From Rhodococcus sp. PAMC28707 (lineage in GTDB: Bacteria > Actinomycetota > Actinomycetes > Mycobacteriales > Mycobacteriaceae), in assembly GCF_004795915.1 (NCBI RefSeq), contig NZ_CP039253.1, positions 868,001 through 932,000 of the forward strand: a stretch of 64,000 bases of DNA, given 5' to 3'. Both the position numbers and the translations under genes were made by a program. The notes beneath the pieces are model-generated. The model was not told the DNA's origin. It made no database searches and worked only from the letters and a program-made list of their open reading frames with translations. Below are positions 1-9,395 of the stretch, piece by piece (position 1 is the first letter of the stretch; every line of letters begins with the position of its first letter).

Positions 1-2
1 CG

Positions 3-1343
3 ATCGCGCTGCTGATCCCGGGGATAGTCGATCTCGCCCGGAGCCGGGCGGTGCGCGGCGAGGCGGCAGACACCGAGAGCCCTCGGCCGGCGTCATGGGT
101 TCTTTCCAGAGTCGGTCAACCGCCGCTGGAGGCAACTCAGACGCTGAGCGACGCGATTGTCCGCGACGGTGAACTCCTCGTCCTCGGTGATGCCGAATCT
201 CCCGCCCCGCCACCGCTGTTCGACGACCTGATGCATGCCGTTGCGATGTCGGGAGCTACCGAGAGTCGACTGTGGACACCTCGGACGGCCCAGTCGGTCG
301 GGTTCGGTATCGCCGCCGTCGCACTGCTGGTTGCCTGTTTCGGTCTTCTTCGAGAGCCGTTGTCGCAAGGTCCGCGTTACACCGCGGACATCTTCCTCGG
401 TGTCGCAGCTGCATTCGTCGGATTGCTGTTCTTGGTCGCCGGCTCGATAGTCGGACGTGCCTACTCGGACGAGCGAACTGGAATCTTCTTGTCGGGATGC
501 GCTCTGCCACTGGTGTTCACCTCGGGGGTGCTTTTCGTGCCAGGTGCGCTGGGCGGTGCGCATCTGATGCTCGGCGCCGCGGTCGCGGGAGCTGTCGCGA
601 TACTTGCCCTCCGCCTCGGTGGACACGGCGAGGCATTGTTCACCGGTATCGCTGCGCTTTCGGGCATTGCTGTTTCAGCTTCTGCGGTAATGCTGTTCGG
701 CTCACTGTCACCGTCCGCAGTCGGCGCCGGCGCTACCGCTGTGGCGTTGTTGGGGCTTGCCGCCGCACCGAGGATGTCGATGATGCAGGCGCGAATGCCA
801 CTGCCTCCGGTGCCGACCGCTGGTGCATCGCTCGATGGAGAGGGCGAAACAGACTCGAATTCCTTCCACGACCTGGAGGACGTGTCACGCACAGCGCGTA
901 GCTACCTCACCGGTTTTGTCTGCGCTTGCTCGGCTGCCGCTGCCGTCGGGACGCTCTGTGCCGCATTTTCCGGCCACCCGATTTCCGAGATCTATTGGCC
1001 AGGAGTCGTACTGGCGTTGCTGACTGCGTTCGTACTCATCCTTCGCGGTCGCACGTTCGCAGAACTCGACCATGCTGTACCTGTTGTTGCTGCCGGATCG
1101 CTCATCGTTCTGGCGGTGTCGACGGCATCGGTGTTTGCCATTCCCGATCGACCGAGCACACCCTTCGCGGCTGCCATCGGTGTCTCCGTCATCGCACTCC
1201 TCTTCGGATCGTTCGTTCCCCAACGCGAATACTCACCAGTGCTCCGACGCGCCGGAGAACTCGTCGAGTACGCAGTGATCGCTGCGATAGTTCCCATCGT
1301 CTGCTGGGTCTGTGGCCTGTACGCGGCGATGCGCGGGCTGTGA
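3..1343 (+). CDS. eccD: Type VII secretion membrane protein EccD (5' end outside window)
   Basis: EccD is the multi-pass inner-membrane core of type VII (ESX) secretion; the family has an N-terminal ubiquitin-like domain followed by about 11 membrane spans. The frame is open to the window edge. The first residues (LLIPGIVDLAR, then RDGELLVLGD) match the ubiquitin-like part, so probably only a few tens of residues are missing. From about residue 80 of the visible part, one hydrophobic Ala/Val/Leu/Gly segment follows another to the C-terminus, with a hydrophilic loop in the middle (SLDGEGETDSN...). The stop TGA overlaps the GTG start of mycP (GTGA), so the two are translationally coupled. The position beside eccB, mycP, eccE and the truA/rplQ/rpoA block matches the ESX-4 locus of mycobacteria (established knowledge). 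The start is not in the window. Confidence 0.9.
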   Translation: MALLIPGIVDLARSRAVRGEAADTESPRPASWVLSRVGQPPLEATQTLSDAIVRDGELLVLGDAESPAPPPLFDDLMHAVAMSGATESRLWTPRTAQSVGFGIAAVALLVACFGLLREPLSQGPRYTADIFLGVAAAFVGLLFLVAGSIVGRAYSDERTGIFLSGCALPLVFTSGVLFVPGALGGAHLMLGAAVAGAVAILALRLGGHGEALFTGIAALSGIAVSASAVMLFGSLSPSAVGAGATAVALLGLAAAPRMSMMQARMPLPPVPTAGASLDGEGETDSNSFHDLEDVSRTARSYLTGFVCACSAAAAVGTLCAAFSGHPISEIYWPGVVLALLTAFVLILRGRTFAELDHAVPVVAAGSLIVLAVSTASVFAIPDRPSTPFAAAIGVSVIALLFGSFVPQREYSPVLRRAGELVEYAVIAAIVPIVCWVCGLYAAMRGL

Positions 1344-2788
1344 AAGCTCTGACACCACGGTCGATGGGTGCGATCGGCGCCGCGGTCGTCGTAGCTGCGT
1401 CCTTTCTCGGTGGCGGAGCAGCGTCCGCGGACAGACCGTTCGTCGACCCCGCACTGCTCCCCGAACCGGCTCCGCCTGCTCCACCGGAGCCCACCGAACA
1501 ACGTAATCTCTGTGTGCCCGCTTCGCCCACCCCGGACGGGCCCGCCGTACCCGATGCACAGGGCGTACTCGATTTCCGTGCCGTGTGGCCGATCACGCGT
1601 GGTGCCGGTCAAATAGTCGCTGTCATCGATACCGGGGTCTCACCACACCCTCGACTACCAGGCCTACGGCCGGGAGGGGATTATGTATTTGCCGGCGACG
1701 GGTTGTCGGACTGCGATGCGCACGGAACTTTGGTTGCGGGACTCATCGCTGCACAGAGTGTCCCCGGCAGCGGTTTCGCCGGCGGAGCTCCCGACGCCCA
1801 AATTCTATCGATACGTCAGTCCAGCAACGCATTTCAACGTGCGAGAACCCCAGAGGACGAGGAGGCGGAGACACCAGCAGACAACGCGTCCGGATACGGC
1901 AACGTCATGACGATGGCGCAGGCCGTGCGCACCGCCGCAGATTCCGGCGCTTCCGTCATCAATATCTCCGAGGTCGCGTGTGTCCCGAGCGGTAGGGGGA
2001 TCGCCGACGGGCCCCTCGGCGCGGCGATCGACTATGCCGCTCGCATCCGCAACGTGGTTGTCGTCGCGGCCGCCGGCAACACCGGCGGTAACGGTGAAGC
2101 CCAATGTCGCAGCCAAAACCCTCCACCCGATCCAGCCGATCCCGATGCTGAGCAATGGGATCGAATCGCGACCATCGCCACCCCCGCGTGGTTCGACGAG
2201 CAGGTATTGACCGTCGGCTCGGTAGACCCGGACGGGCAACCCTCAGCCTTCACCCTCGGTGGCCCCTGGGTGGACGTCGCAGCGCCGGGTACCTCGATGA
2301 CCTCGCTGTCCCCGACGGGCAGTGGGTTGACCAACGGCACGGTCGACGGTCAGGGCAATATTGTGCCGGTTCAGGGCACCAGCTTCGCCGCTCCCCTGGT
2401 CTCCGCAGTAGCGGCGCTGATTCGCGCTCACCGACCCGAACTGACCGCAATGCAAGTGATCGAACGTATCGAGGCCACAGCGCACAAGCCCGCTGATGGC
2501 TGGAATCCGCTCATCGGTCACGGAATCGTCGATCCACTCGCGGCCGTGACCGCACAAGTGGCGGGAATCGCTTCGGCAGCCGCAGTGAACCCGGTATCGA
2601 TGCAGGCGCCCGTCGTACCCGACCCACCGGACCTTCGGCCACGGTCGATCGCCACCACTGGATCCATCCTCGTAGGGGTCGTACTCGTAGTGGGGCTGGG
2701 AGTCGCGATGCCACTTCGGCGCCGAAACCTCCGCGGTCACCCAGCCGGAAGTCGCGCCGCCTCGGGATCGGGTCCGACCCCGTCGTGA
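1340..2788 (+). CDS. mycP: Mycosin, subtilisin-like serine protease of type VII secretion
   Basis: A membrane-anchored subtilase of the ESX system, acting outside the cytoplasmic membrane (family knowledge). The GTG at 1340 overlapping the eccD stop was chosen because it is followed directly by a signal peptide (AAVVVAASFLGGGAASA) and then a mature Pro-rich N-terminus; the longer open frame upstream lies inside eccD. The product is 482 residues. The catalytic triad is visible: Asp97 (VIDTG), His128 (AHGTLVAG) and Ser348 (GTSFAAP), with the oxyanion Asn247 (AAGNTG). A C-terminal hydrophobic span (ILVGVVLVVGLGVAM) followed by RRR is the expected anchor. Its 3' end overlaps the 3' end of the convergent eccB by 52 bases. 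Confidence 0.93.
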   Translation: MKALTPRSMGAIGAAVVVAASFLGGGAASADRPFVDPALLPEPAPPAPPEPTEQRNLCVPASPTPDGPAVPDAQGVLDFRAVWPITRGAGQIVAVIDTGVSPHPRLPGLRPGGDYVFAGDGLSDCDAHGTLVAGLIAAQSVPGSGFAGGAPDAQILSIRQSSNAFQRARTPEDEEAETPADNASGYGNVMTMAQAVRTAADSGASVINISEVACVPSGRGIADGPLGAAIDYAARIRNVVVVAAAGNTGGNGEAQCRSQNPPPDPADPDAEQWDRIATIATPAWFDEQVLTVGSVDPDGQPSAFTLGGPWVDVAAPGTSMTSLSPTGSGLTNGTVDGQGNIVPVQGTSFAAPLVSAVAALIRAHRPELTAMQVIERIEATAHKPADGWNPLIGHGIVDPLAAVTAQVAGIASAAAVNPVSMQAPVVPDPPDLRPRSIATTGSILVGVVLVVGLGVAMPLRRRNLRGHPAGSRAASGSGPTPS

Positions 2789-4188
2789 GCAGTCAGTGCT
2801 GCGGCACGACTCAATGTGGGCCCAGTGCCCAATAATTGAACGATCTGCCACGGCGCAGGGGCAGGAACACCGAGACCCAGCGCATCGACGGCATCAGCGT
2901 CCGGCACGCCGAACCGAACTCCGGTATCGGCAACGAAGAACGACGCGTCCTGTCGCACACTCGTCGTTTCGATGCCGGTGGTCTGCACGAAACCACCGCT
3001 GCCAGGCTCGAGATAGACCTCATCGGCAGCCGCTCCTCCCCCGTCTGCCTGCGCAAGACGCACCGGACGCGCCGAATCGACTAGAGGAAGAGTGCGCCCC
3101 GCCGACATGACCAACTGCGCAGTAGGACCACCGTCGGGGGCAGCCTGAGCAACCCACGTCAAGCATCCGACCGGCTCGGCGGCAGTATCCACGATCTTCG
3201 GGGCCACCCGCGGATACATCTCGACCGGCAACCCTGTCACCGTCGGCGCCGAAGGCAACACGTCGGGGTTGAGGGAATCGATCTCGGGACTGCCCTGTGA
3301 ATCGGCAAACTTGATCAGCTGCGCCGTCGACTCCGTGATCGCCTGGATACCGTTTTCCAACACGACGTAGTACCGAACGTCGACACCCGATACCTTCACG
3401 ACCGAACCGATCGTCTTCCCCGCAATCGGGTAGGTCGGAATCTCGCCTGCATGCACGATCGCCGGTGGCACGATCGCCGGAACCACAGGAACAGCGTTCG
3501 CAAGTCCGTCACTGACACTCGACGGCCGCACGCCCTCGAGTCCGAGTGCGCGCACGACCGAGCGATCGCCCAGATCGATTCGTGCCCGGACACCGTCGTA
3601 CACCAGGTACGTTCCGTCCGTCGTACTCCAGAGGAAGGCTTTGCCGTCGTCGAGTGGACCGATTCTGTCGTCGTAGCGCGGGTCCCCCACCACTACGGTC
3701 GTACCGGCGACGGCACCCGTGGAGTCGAGTGTGTCGCACACGGTCCAAGACTCCGGCGAGCCGGACTCCTCATGCGGCAGGCTCGACGGCGCTCCGGGTA
3801 TCCCCACCAGCGAACCCCGATCAAGTTTGGCCAGCTCGGATTCCTTGACGATGACAGGGCTGTCCGGGCTACCGACGATCAACCGCGCCGAGGCCAGATT
3901 CAACACTGGATGAAATGCTTCCTCCACTCGGACGAACATTGCACCCGAGTCCTTCCCCACCGCGATCGTCGCGTCGCCGATCTTGTCCTGGGGCCGAAGC
4001 AATGCCAACGCGGCGCATCCAGCGAGACCCAGACACGCCACCACGAGGCCTACTGCCAAAGCTCTCGATTGTGAGCGCATCGGATCGTGCAGCATGCGCA
4101 CGTCGCGACGCACCAAGGCGTGTTCCATCCGTCGGACTAGAAATCGATACCCGCCGACCTGCCACTTGGTTGTAGGCGTTGCCGCCAC
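2737..4188 (-). CDS. eccB: Type VII secretion protein EccB
   Basis: EccB is the ESX core component with one N-terminal membrane span and a large periplasmic domain (family knowledge). The frame is open far upstream, but the family's conserved N-terminus (TTKWQVGGYRFLVRRMEHALVRRD) begins just after a GTG at 4188, so this start was chosen over the longer ORF. The product is 483 residues. The span is about residues 40-63 (ALAVGLVVACLGLAGCAALALL). The rest is a soluble beta-rich periplasmic region. It is divergent from eccE (260-base gap) and convergent with mycP. The order differs from mycobacterial loci where eccB, eccC and eccD share a strand, but the gene set is the same. Confidence 0.92.
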   Translation of the reverse strand: MAATPTTKWQVGGYRFLVRRMEHALVRRDVRMLHDPMRSQSRALAVGLVVACLGLAGCAALALLRPQDKIGDATIAVGKDSGAMFVRVEEAFHPVLNLASARLIVGSPDSPVIVKESELAKLDRGSLVGIPGAPSSLPHEESGSPESWTVCDTLDSTGAVAGTTVVVGDPRYDDRIGPLDDGKAFLWSTTDGTYLVYDGVRARIDLGDRSVVRALGLEGVRPSSVSDGLANAVPVVPAIVPPAIVHAGEIPTYPIAGKTIGSVVKVSGVDVRYYVVLENGIQAITESTAQLIKFADSQGSPEIDSLNPDVLPSAPTVTGLPVEMYPRVAPKIVDTAAEPVGCLTWVAQAAPDGGPTAQLVMSAGRTLPLVDSARPVRLAQADGGGAAADEVYLEPGSGGFVQTTGIETTSVRQDASFFVADTGVRFGVPDADAVDALGLGVPAPAPWQIVQLLGTGPTLSRAAALTAHDGVGPDPEAARLPAG

Positions 4189-4448
4189 TAGGCCCCCCTG
4201 CTGCGCTGCGGGCTCGATCCCCATACGAGCCCTTCCCGCGCGAAAGACTACAGCCTCCGGAGGGAGAAGGTCTCCCACGCCTGTGGCACCTGACGAGCGC
4301 AGTGCGCGGGAAGACCCGGTACAGTCTCGGACACGAGTCGACGAGATGCTCTGCTGCTCGACTACGTGGCCTTCGGGGGGAGGAAAAGTTAATTTTGTCT
4401 GCGCCAACACGTTCGCGTGAAAGATCGGGGTCGGGTGACAACCGCCAG

Positions 4449-6134
4449 ATGTCCGCGCGTTCCTCGATGTACTTCGTTTCGCTGCGCATTCCCAGGATCG
4501 CCAGATTGGTTGCACTCGAGACGGTCCTTGCGCTCGGCGTGGCAATCGCGGTGGCGTTCGACGCCTCGCTTGCCGTCATCGTGTCGGTCGCCGCACCCGC
4601 AACGGCAGTTCCATTTCTGGTGATCGCCGGGCGGCCGGTCCTCGACTGGGCCACCACAGCGTCTCGGTACGCATCGCGCACGACATCGAATCCCGGAGTC
4701 ACACAGGACTACTCAGAAGACGATGGTCGAGCAGCCGGAATTCACTGGCGAGGTGGAACCCTATCGTGTGTTCTCGAACTACACCCTCCCAGTTCGGCGA
4801 TGACAAGGCTCGGCCGTGCGGAAGCATCCACCGATACCGGCCTCGACCTCTCTGCACTGGCCGAGTGTCTTTCTCAGCACGATATTTTCGTGAGCAGCAT
4901 CGACATCGTCGCTCACGGTATGCGCACAGCGTCGGGTACACCGGCAACCGACGTATACGAACGATTGATCGGGCCGCTTCCAGCAGTCGCCACGCGCACG
5001 GTGTGGGTCACCGTCACGCTGGAGATCTCGTGCAATCGTGCTGCGATCGACGCGCGCGGAGGCGGCCGATTGGGGGCATCGCGTGCTGTGTGGGTCGCAA
5101 CCGAACGGGTCGCCCGCGCCCTCGAGGCGAGGGGAATCAGTTCGCGGATGCTGGTGCGCAGCGAGATTCAGTCCACGGCTTCCCACATGTGTCGGGGTGT
5201 CGCCGCCAACCGTCTGACCGAGAACTGGGGATCTGCACCACTTCCCGGTGTGATCGACACCGGATTCGGGTTCGACTGTCGCCGAATCGATACCGCTGTC
5301 CTCACCGAGTTGTGGGCAATTCCGTCGCTGTCGACAACGATCGCGTTTCGCCTGACCCCGGGTTCGAGCTACAGCCGTGTGCGCATCAGTGGCGCATGCC
5401 GTTTCGTGAATCGTGGGGCCACTCCCCGACCCGACATACCCGGCGCTGTATCGATGAACGGGCGCCACCGTGAAGCATTGATTGCCTCCCTCCCCCTCGC
5501 AATCATCCCTCGTGACCATGCAGAACCTGTCCGAGACCTTCCCTACGACATCGTCGAGCGCCTGGACATTCCGATCTCCGGGTGCGGCCAGCTTCTCGGG
5601 TCGGACACTGCAGGCCATGGCGTCGCAGCACGGGTATACGGAAGAGGCGTCGACACCGTGTTGGTGGCAGGCGAACTGTATTTGGCTCAGCAACTCGTAT
5701 TTCGCGCACTCTCGACCGGTGCACACGTTCTGATCAGATCCGATCGACCACACGCATGGGGACCCCTCGTCGACTCGATCGCGACACCGGACAGGCTACT
5801 CATCGACGGCGGCCCACACCGAGGCACACGAGGATTCGATGTACTCGTGCAGGATTTCGCCGACGCCGTCGTGGTGCCCGCGCGCTCGCGACCAGACGGC
5901 ACCACGGTGATGACCGTGACCGAACGACCACCTCGCGAACCGATGTCGGATCCCGACCTCTCCATCGTCCAACCCGGCGCCGCAGGTGACCGCATCACGG
6001 TTCGCGCCGGTCGAAACGAAACCGAGCTCATGCTCGTGACGATTTCCCAGGAAACCGCGTTCATCGGCAGGCCCCGCAGCGTGCGGAGCGCCGTCGATCT
6101 CACTCAGCCAGGATACGGAAACGCTCTCGACTGA
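4449..6134 (+). CDS. eccE: Type VII secretion protein EccE
   Basis: EccE is a peripheral subunit of the ESX membrane complex with two N-terminal membrane spans and a cytosolic domain (family knowledge). ATG 4449 was chosen because the two hydrophobic segments (LVALETVLALGVAIAVAF and LAVIVSVAAPATAVPFLVIAG) start soon after it; the frame is open upstream but has no hydrophobic or family-like sequence there. The product is 561 residues. After the spans come the family-like motifs GIHWRGGTLSCVLEL and a long soluble region. Its presence matters because the ESX-4 locus of M. tuberculosis lacks eccE while other species retain it. Its 3' end overlaps the convergent FMN reductase gene by 31 bases. Confidence 0.85.
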   Translation: MSARSSMYFVSLRIPRIARLVALETVLALGVAIAVAFDASLAVIVSVAAPATAVPFLVIAGRPVLDWATTASRYASRTTSNPGVTQDYSEDDGRAAGIHWRGGTLSCVLELHPPSSAMTRLGRAEASTDTGLDLSALAECLSQHDIFVSSIDIVAHGMRTASGTPATDVYERLIGPLPAVATRTVWVTVTLEISCNRAAIDARGGGRLGASRAVWVATERVARALEARGISSRMLVRSEIQSTASHMCRGVAANRLTENWGSAPLPGVIDTGFGFDCRRIDTAVLTELWAIPSLSTTIAFRLTPGSSYSRVRISGACRFVNRGATPRPDIPGAVSMNGRHREALIASLPLAIIPRDHAEPVRDLPYDIVERLDIPISGCGQLLGSDTAGHGVAARVYGRGVDTVLVAGELYLAQQLVFRALSTGAHVLIRSDRPHAWGPLVDSIATPDRLLIDGGPHRGTRGFDVLVQDFADAVVVPARSRPDGTTVMTVTERPPREPMSDPDLSIVQPGAAGDRITVRAGRNETELMLVTISQETAFIGRPRSVRSAVDLTQPGYGNALD

Positions 6135-6667
6135 ACTTTCGATGCCGTTGCCCACCAATGCAATTGGCTCAACATACGGCCGGCAGCGTCGACCGCCGCA
6201 CCGTCGTCGGCACGACCGTTCTCATCGAACGCGGTGCGTACCCGGTGAAAGCCGACACTGTCGCGGACCGCCACCATGTGCAACTCTGCAGCCACCTGAC
6301 GCAGTTGCTCCGTTGCGCGCAGTCCTCCACCCAGTCCGCCGTACGACACGAATCCGATCGGCTTGCCCCGCCACTGATATTTCACAGTATCGAGTGCTGT
6401 CTTGAGTGCCCCAGGATATCCATGGTTGTATTCGGGCGTAACCACCACCACCGCATCGACCGCGCCGATCGCCGCTGCGAACGCCTCCCCTGCAGGAGAC
6501 GGCGACAAGTCCACGGGGAGCGCGGCATCCATCAGGTCGATCTTCGTAGCCACGACGTCGCTGCGCTCGGAAACGGTCCGCAGGAACCAATCGGCAACGA
6601 CGGGCCCGACCCGTCCTGGACGGACGCTGGCTAGGACGACGGCAAGTCCGATCGGATCCATGGTCAC
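6104..6667 (-). CDS. NADPH-dependent FMN reductase family protein
   Basis: A flavodoxin-fold oxidoreductase of the SsuE/ChrR-like FMN_red family, 187 residues. The N-terminal strand and phosphate loop (AVVLASVRPGRVGPVVADWF) and the hallmark TPEYNHGYPGALKTALD are both present, followed by the GFVSYGGLGGGLRATEQLR helix region. The family uses NAD(P)H to reduce FMN, quinones or related electrophiles; the substrate cannot be read from sequence. GTG 6667 is the first start, and an ATG two codons later is equally possible. It lies 45 bases downstream of truA on the same strand and may be co-transcribed with it. Confidence 0.85.
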   Translation of the reverse strand: MTMDPIGLAVVLASVRPGRVGPVVADWFLRTVSERSDVVATKIDLMDAALPVDLSPSPAGEAFAAAIGAVDAVVVVTPEYNHGYPGALKTALDTVKYQWRGKPIGFVSYGGLGGGLRATEQLRQVAAELHMVAVRDSVGFHRVRTAFDENGRADDGAAVDAAGRMLSQLHWWATASKVQSRAFPYPG

Positions 6668-6712
6668 GGTGAAAGTCTAGTAGCCCGGTTCCACCATCGA
6701 CCGACCGATCGG

Positions 6713-7603
6713 CTAACAGCACCCGCCAGGCTGGGTGATGGCCGAGCGCACTTCGCGTGTCGCCTCGTTCCGCGCTACGAGGTCACCCTCGGCCGGATAG
6801 TCGACAGCCATCAGCGACAGTCCGTGCGCCGGCGCGACGGTTACTTCACTCGACCGCGATCGCGTATTCAGTAGCGCTTCGGTCCACTCCGGAGTCCGAC
6901 GACCTTCACCCACTGCCTGCATCGCTCCCACGAGACTGCGAACCATGGACCAGCAGAACGCGTCGGCGCTGACGTGGGCACTGACGCGGTCGCCAGTGCG
7001 TTCCCAGTCGAATCGTTGGAGCTCGCGTACGGTGGTCGCACCGTCTCTGCGCTTACAGAATGCCGCGAAATCGTGCAGGCCCAACAACCTCGACGACGCG
7101 TCGCGGATCGCACCGAGGTCTATCTCTCGCGCCCATCCCACCACGCCTCGCACTTCGAGTGGGTCGACTCCGTAGCGAGCGGTACTGAACCTGTATTCGT
7201 AGTGCCTGCGAAGCGCGGAAAAGCGCGCATCGAAATCTTCCGACACGACCGAGATCGCCTTCACCCGAACATCGGTGGGCAAGAACCTCGCCATCCGGCG
7301 TACCAAACGCTCCGGCTCGTCGATACCACCGACGACATCGAAGTGTGCAACTTGCCCGAAAGCGTGCACACCGGCGTCGGTTCGGCCTGCGACCGTCAGC
7401 TCGATGCGCTGCCTCAGCACGGTCGAAAATGCGTCCTCCAGTACTCCGCACACAGTCCTGATGCCGGGCTGTCGTGCCCAGCCGGAGAAATCCGTACCGT
7501 CGTACGCAATGTCCAAGCGAAGACGGGTGGCGGACCGCAAAGAAGCGGACCCGCCATCCTCGGAAGGAATGGCGGGCCCGCTTCGGTCGTGCGATGAGGT
7601 CAA
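6713..7603 (-). CDS. truA: tRNA pseudouridine(38-40) synthase TruA
   Basis: Isomerises uridines 38-40 in the anticodon arm of tRNAs. The family signature is clear: [22 protein letters not shown] at the N-terminus, the catalytic-Asp motif [20 protein letters not shown]-like [12 protein letters not shown], and [14 protein letters not shown] near the C-terminus. The 296-residue reading uses a TTG at 7603, but the first 20 or so codons then lie inside the strong rplQ terminator hairpin (7543-7583). A downstream start closer to [10 protein letters not shown] (for example a TTG about 15-20 codons in) is at least as likely. The gene order rplQ-truA is the usual actinobacterial one. Confidence 0.92.
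   Translation of the reverse strand: MTSSHDRSGPAIPSEDGGSASLRSATRLRLDIAYDGTDFSGWARQPGIRTVCGVLEDAFSTVLRQRIELTVAGRTDAGVHAFGQVAHFDVVGGIDEPERLVRRMARFLPTDVRVKAISVVSEDFDARFSALRRHYEYRFSTARYGVDPLEVRGVVGWAREIDLGAIRDASSRLLGLHDFAAFCKRRDGATTVRELQRFDWERTGDRVSAHVSADAFCWSMVRSLVGAMQAVGEGRRTPEWTEALLNTRSRSSEVTVAPAHGLSLMAVDYPAEGDLVARNEATREVRSAITQPGGCC
7543..7583 (-). terminator. Rho-independent terminator after rplQ
   Basis: Arms 7543-7557 and 7569-7583 pair over 15 bases with one G-U-compatible mismatch around an 11-base loop; read on the - strand the stem is followed by CTTT. It lies 26 bases after the rplQ stop and should end the alpha-operon transcript. It overlaps the beginning of the longest truA reading frame. 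Confidence 0.8.
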
Positions 7604-7608
7604 GGGAA

Positions 7609-8199
7609 CTAGTCCTTCTTGCCCTGTGTTTCAGTCGACACGGCCTCGGCATCGGCGGCGTCCGACGCGTGAGCGTCGTTGTCCTCGATACCATCGACTA
7701 CAGCTTCGGCGTTCTCGACCTCGGCCTCGGTCGCGTCGGCCTCGACAGCCTCGACGACGTTGTCCGCGGCAGGTGCCTCGGCAGCTGGCGCAGCCTGCGA
7801 AGCCTTCACGCGGCGAGCGCGATCTGCTTCGTTGGACACCGTCTGCTCGTTGACGAGCTCGATGATGGCCATCGGCGAGTTGTCACCCTTGCGGGGAACT
7901 GTCTTGATGATGCGCGTGTAGCCACCGTCGCGATCGGCGAAAAACGGCCCGATCTCGGCGAAGAGCTTATGTACGACATCTTTGTTGTTGATGATCTTGA
8001 GAACCTCACGACGATGAGCAAGATCGCCATGCTTTGCATGGGTCACGAGCTTCTCGGCGTGGGGACGAAGGCGCTTGGCCTTCGACTCGGTGGTGGTGAT
8101 GCGGCCGTGCTCGAAGAGTGCCGTCGCGAGGTTGGCCAAAATGGCCTTCTGGTGCGACGCCGACCCGCCGAGACGGCGGCCCTTGGTGGGCTTGGGCAT
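7609..8199 (-). CDS. rplQ: 50S ribosomal protein L17
   Basis: L17 (bL17) of the large subunit. The canonical start [17 protein letters not shown] sits at ATG 8199, preceded by a GGAG ribosome binding site; the frame is open further upstream but only into the rpoA 3' region. The core runs to about residue 120 (MAIIELV). It is followed by a roughly 75-residue Ala/Glu/Asp-rich acidic tail ending GKKD, giving 196 residues against about 127 in E. coli. Acidic extensions of L17 are usual in mycobacteria and relatives. It is the last gene of the alpha operon, directly behind rpoA. Confidence 0.96.
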   Translation of the reverse strand: MPKPTKGRRLGGSASHQKAILANLATALFEHGRITTTESKAKRLRPHAEKLVTHAKHGDLAHRREVLKIINNKDVVHKLFAEIGPFFADRDGGYTRIIKTVPRKGDNSPMAIIELVNEQTVSNEADRARRVKASQAAPAAEAPAADNVVEAVEADATEAEVENAEAVVDGIEDNDAHASDAADAEAVSTETQGKKD

Positions 8200-8233
8200 G
8201 TTGAATCTCCTAGTAAGAGCTCCAGCGAGCTGG

Positions 8234-9298
8234 TTACAGCTGTTCTGTCTCGGCGTAGTCCTGCTCGGCGCCTTCGCTTTCAGCGAAGGATCCGGCGTCG
8301 GTGTCGCTCCACGTACCCGTGGTGGCGTCGTATCCGGGCACGGTCGTCGGATCGAAGGACGCGGGGCTGTCCTTGAGTGAAAGACCAAGCGAGTGCAGCT
8401 TGACCTTCACCTCGTCGATGGACTTCTGTCCGAAGTTACGAATGTCCAGCAGATCGGACTCGGTACGACCAACCAGCTCGCCGACGGTGTGAACACCCTC
8501 GCGCTTGAGGCAGTTGTAGGAACGGACTGTGAGGTCCAGATCCTCGATAGGGAGTCCGAAGGAAGCAATGTGATCGGCCTCGGCGGGCGAGGGTCCGATC
8601 TCGATTCCTTCTGCTTCGACGTTCAGCTCACGGGCGAGGCCGAAGAGCTCAACCAGGGTCTTGCCCGCCGAAGCGAGCGCGTCCCGCGCGGTGATGGAGT
8701 TCTTGGTCTCCACGTCGAGAACGAGCCGATCGAAGTCGGTGCGCTGTTCGACGCGAGTGGCCTCCACCTTGTACGTGACCTTGAGCACGGGCGAGTAGAT
8801 CGAGTCGACCGGGATACGGCCGATTTCGGCGCCTGATGCCTTGTTCTGGACGGCAGGGACATAGCCACGACCGCGCTCGACTACGAGTTCGATCTCCAGC
8901 TTGCCTTTGTCGTTCAAAGTCGCGATATGCAGATCTGGGTTGTTCACCGTGACGCCGGCCGGAGGAACGATGTCGCCTGCGGTGACAGCGCCTGGGCCCT
9001 GTTTGCGGACGTACATGGTGACCGGCTCGTCCTCTTCGGAGCTCACGACGAGGCCCTTGAGGTTCAGGATGATGTCGGTGACATCTTCCTTGACTCCCGG
9101 AACAGTGGTGAACTCGTGGAGAACGCCGTCGATACGGATGCTGGTGACAGCAGCGCCGGGGATCGACGACAGCAGGGTACGGCGGAGCGAGTTGCCGAGT
9201 GTGTAACCGAAGCCAGGCTCGAGCGGCTCGATGACGAATTTCGAGCGATTGTCGGCGATGACCTCTTCGGTCAGCGTCGGGCGCTGTGAAATGAGCAT
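8234..9298 (-). CDS. rpoA: DNA-directed RNA polymerase subunit alpha
   Basis: Alpha subunit, 354 residues. The N-terminal assembly domain is recognisable by [30 protein letters not shown]. The C-terminal DNA- and activator-binding domain is recognisable by [23 protein letters not shown] and [16 protein letters not shown] short acidic tail follows. ATG 9298 gives the family's standard actinobacterial N-terminus (MLISQRPTL). It sits in the standard order rpsD-rpoA-rplQ and lies 96 bases from rpsD. Confidence 0.98.
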   Translation of the reverse strand: MLISQRPTLTEEVIADNRSKFVIEPLEPGFGYTLGNSLRRTLLSSIPGAAVTSIRIDGVLHEFTTVPGVKEDVTDIILNLKGLVVSSEEDEPVTMYVRKQGPGAVTAGDIVPPAGVTVNNPDLHIATLNDKGKLEIELVVERGRGYVPAVQNKASGAEIGRIPVDSIYSPVLKVTYKVEATRVEQRTDFDRLVLDVETKNSITARDALASAGKTLVELFGLARELNVEAEGIEIGPSPAEADHIASFGLPIEDLDLTVRSYNCLKREGVHTVGELVGRTESDLLDIRNFGQKSIDEVKVKLHSLGLSLKDSPASFDPTTVPGYDATTGTWSDTDAGSFAESEGAEQDYAETEQL

Positions 9299-9395
9299 TG
9301 TGTGTTCCTCCTGTACGGACGTCCGCTATTTGACGTCCAGGTATGGAGACGCATACGCATGTGAACTTCTCGAAAGCTCACATGCGTGGTGCGTC

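Noticed and set aside
926-1339. N-terminal extension of the mycosin reading frame
   Set aside because: It lies fully inside eccD in another frame, has no family match, and the signal peptide starts at 1340.
4189-4448. Upstream extensions of eccB and eccE that would overlap each other
   Set aside because: Both families' conserved N-termini begin at 4188 and 4449. The overlap sequence is low in protein character and better explained as a divergent promoter region.
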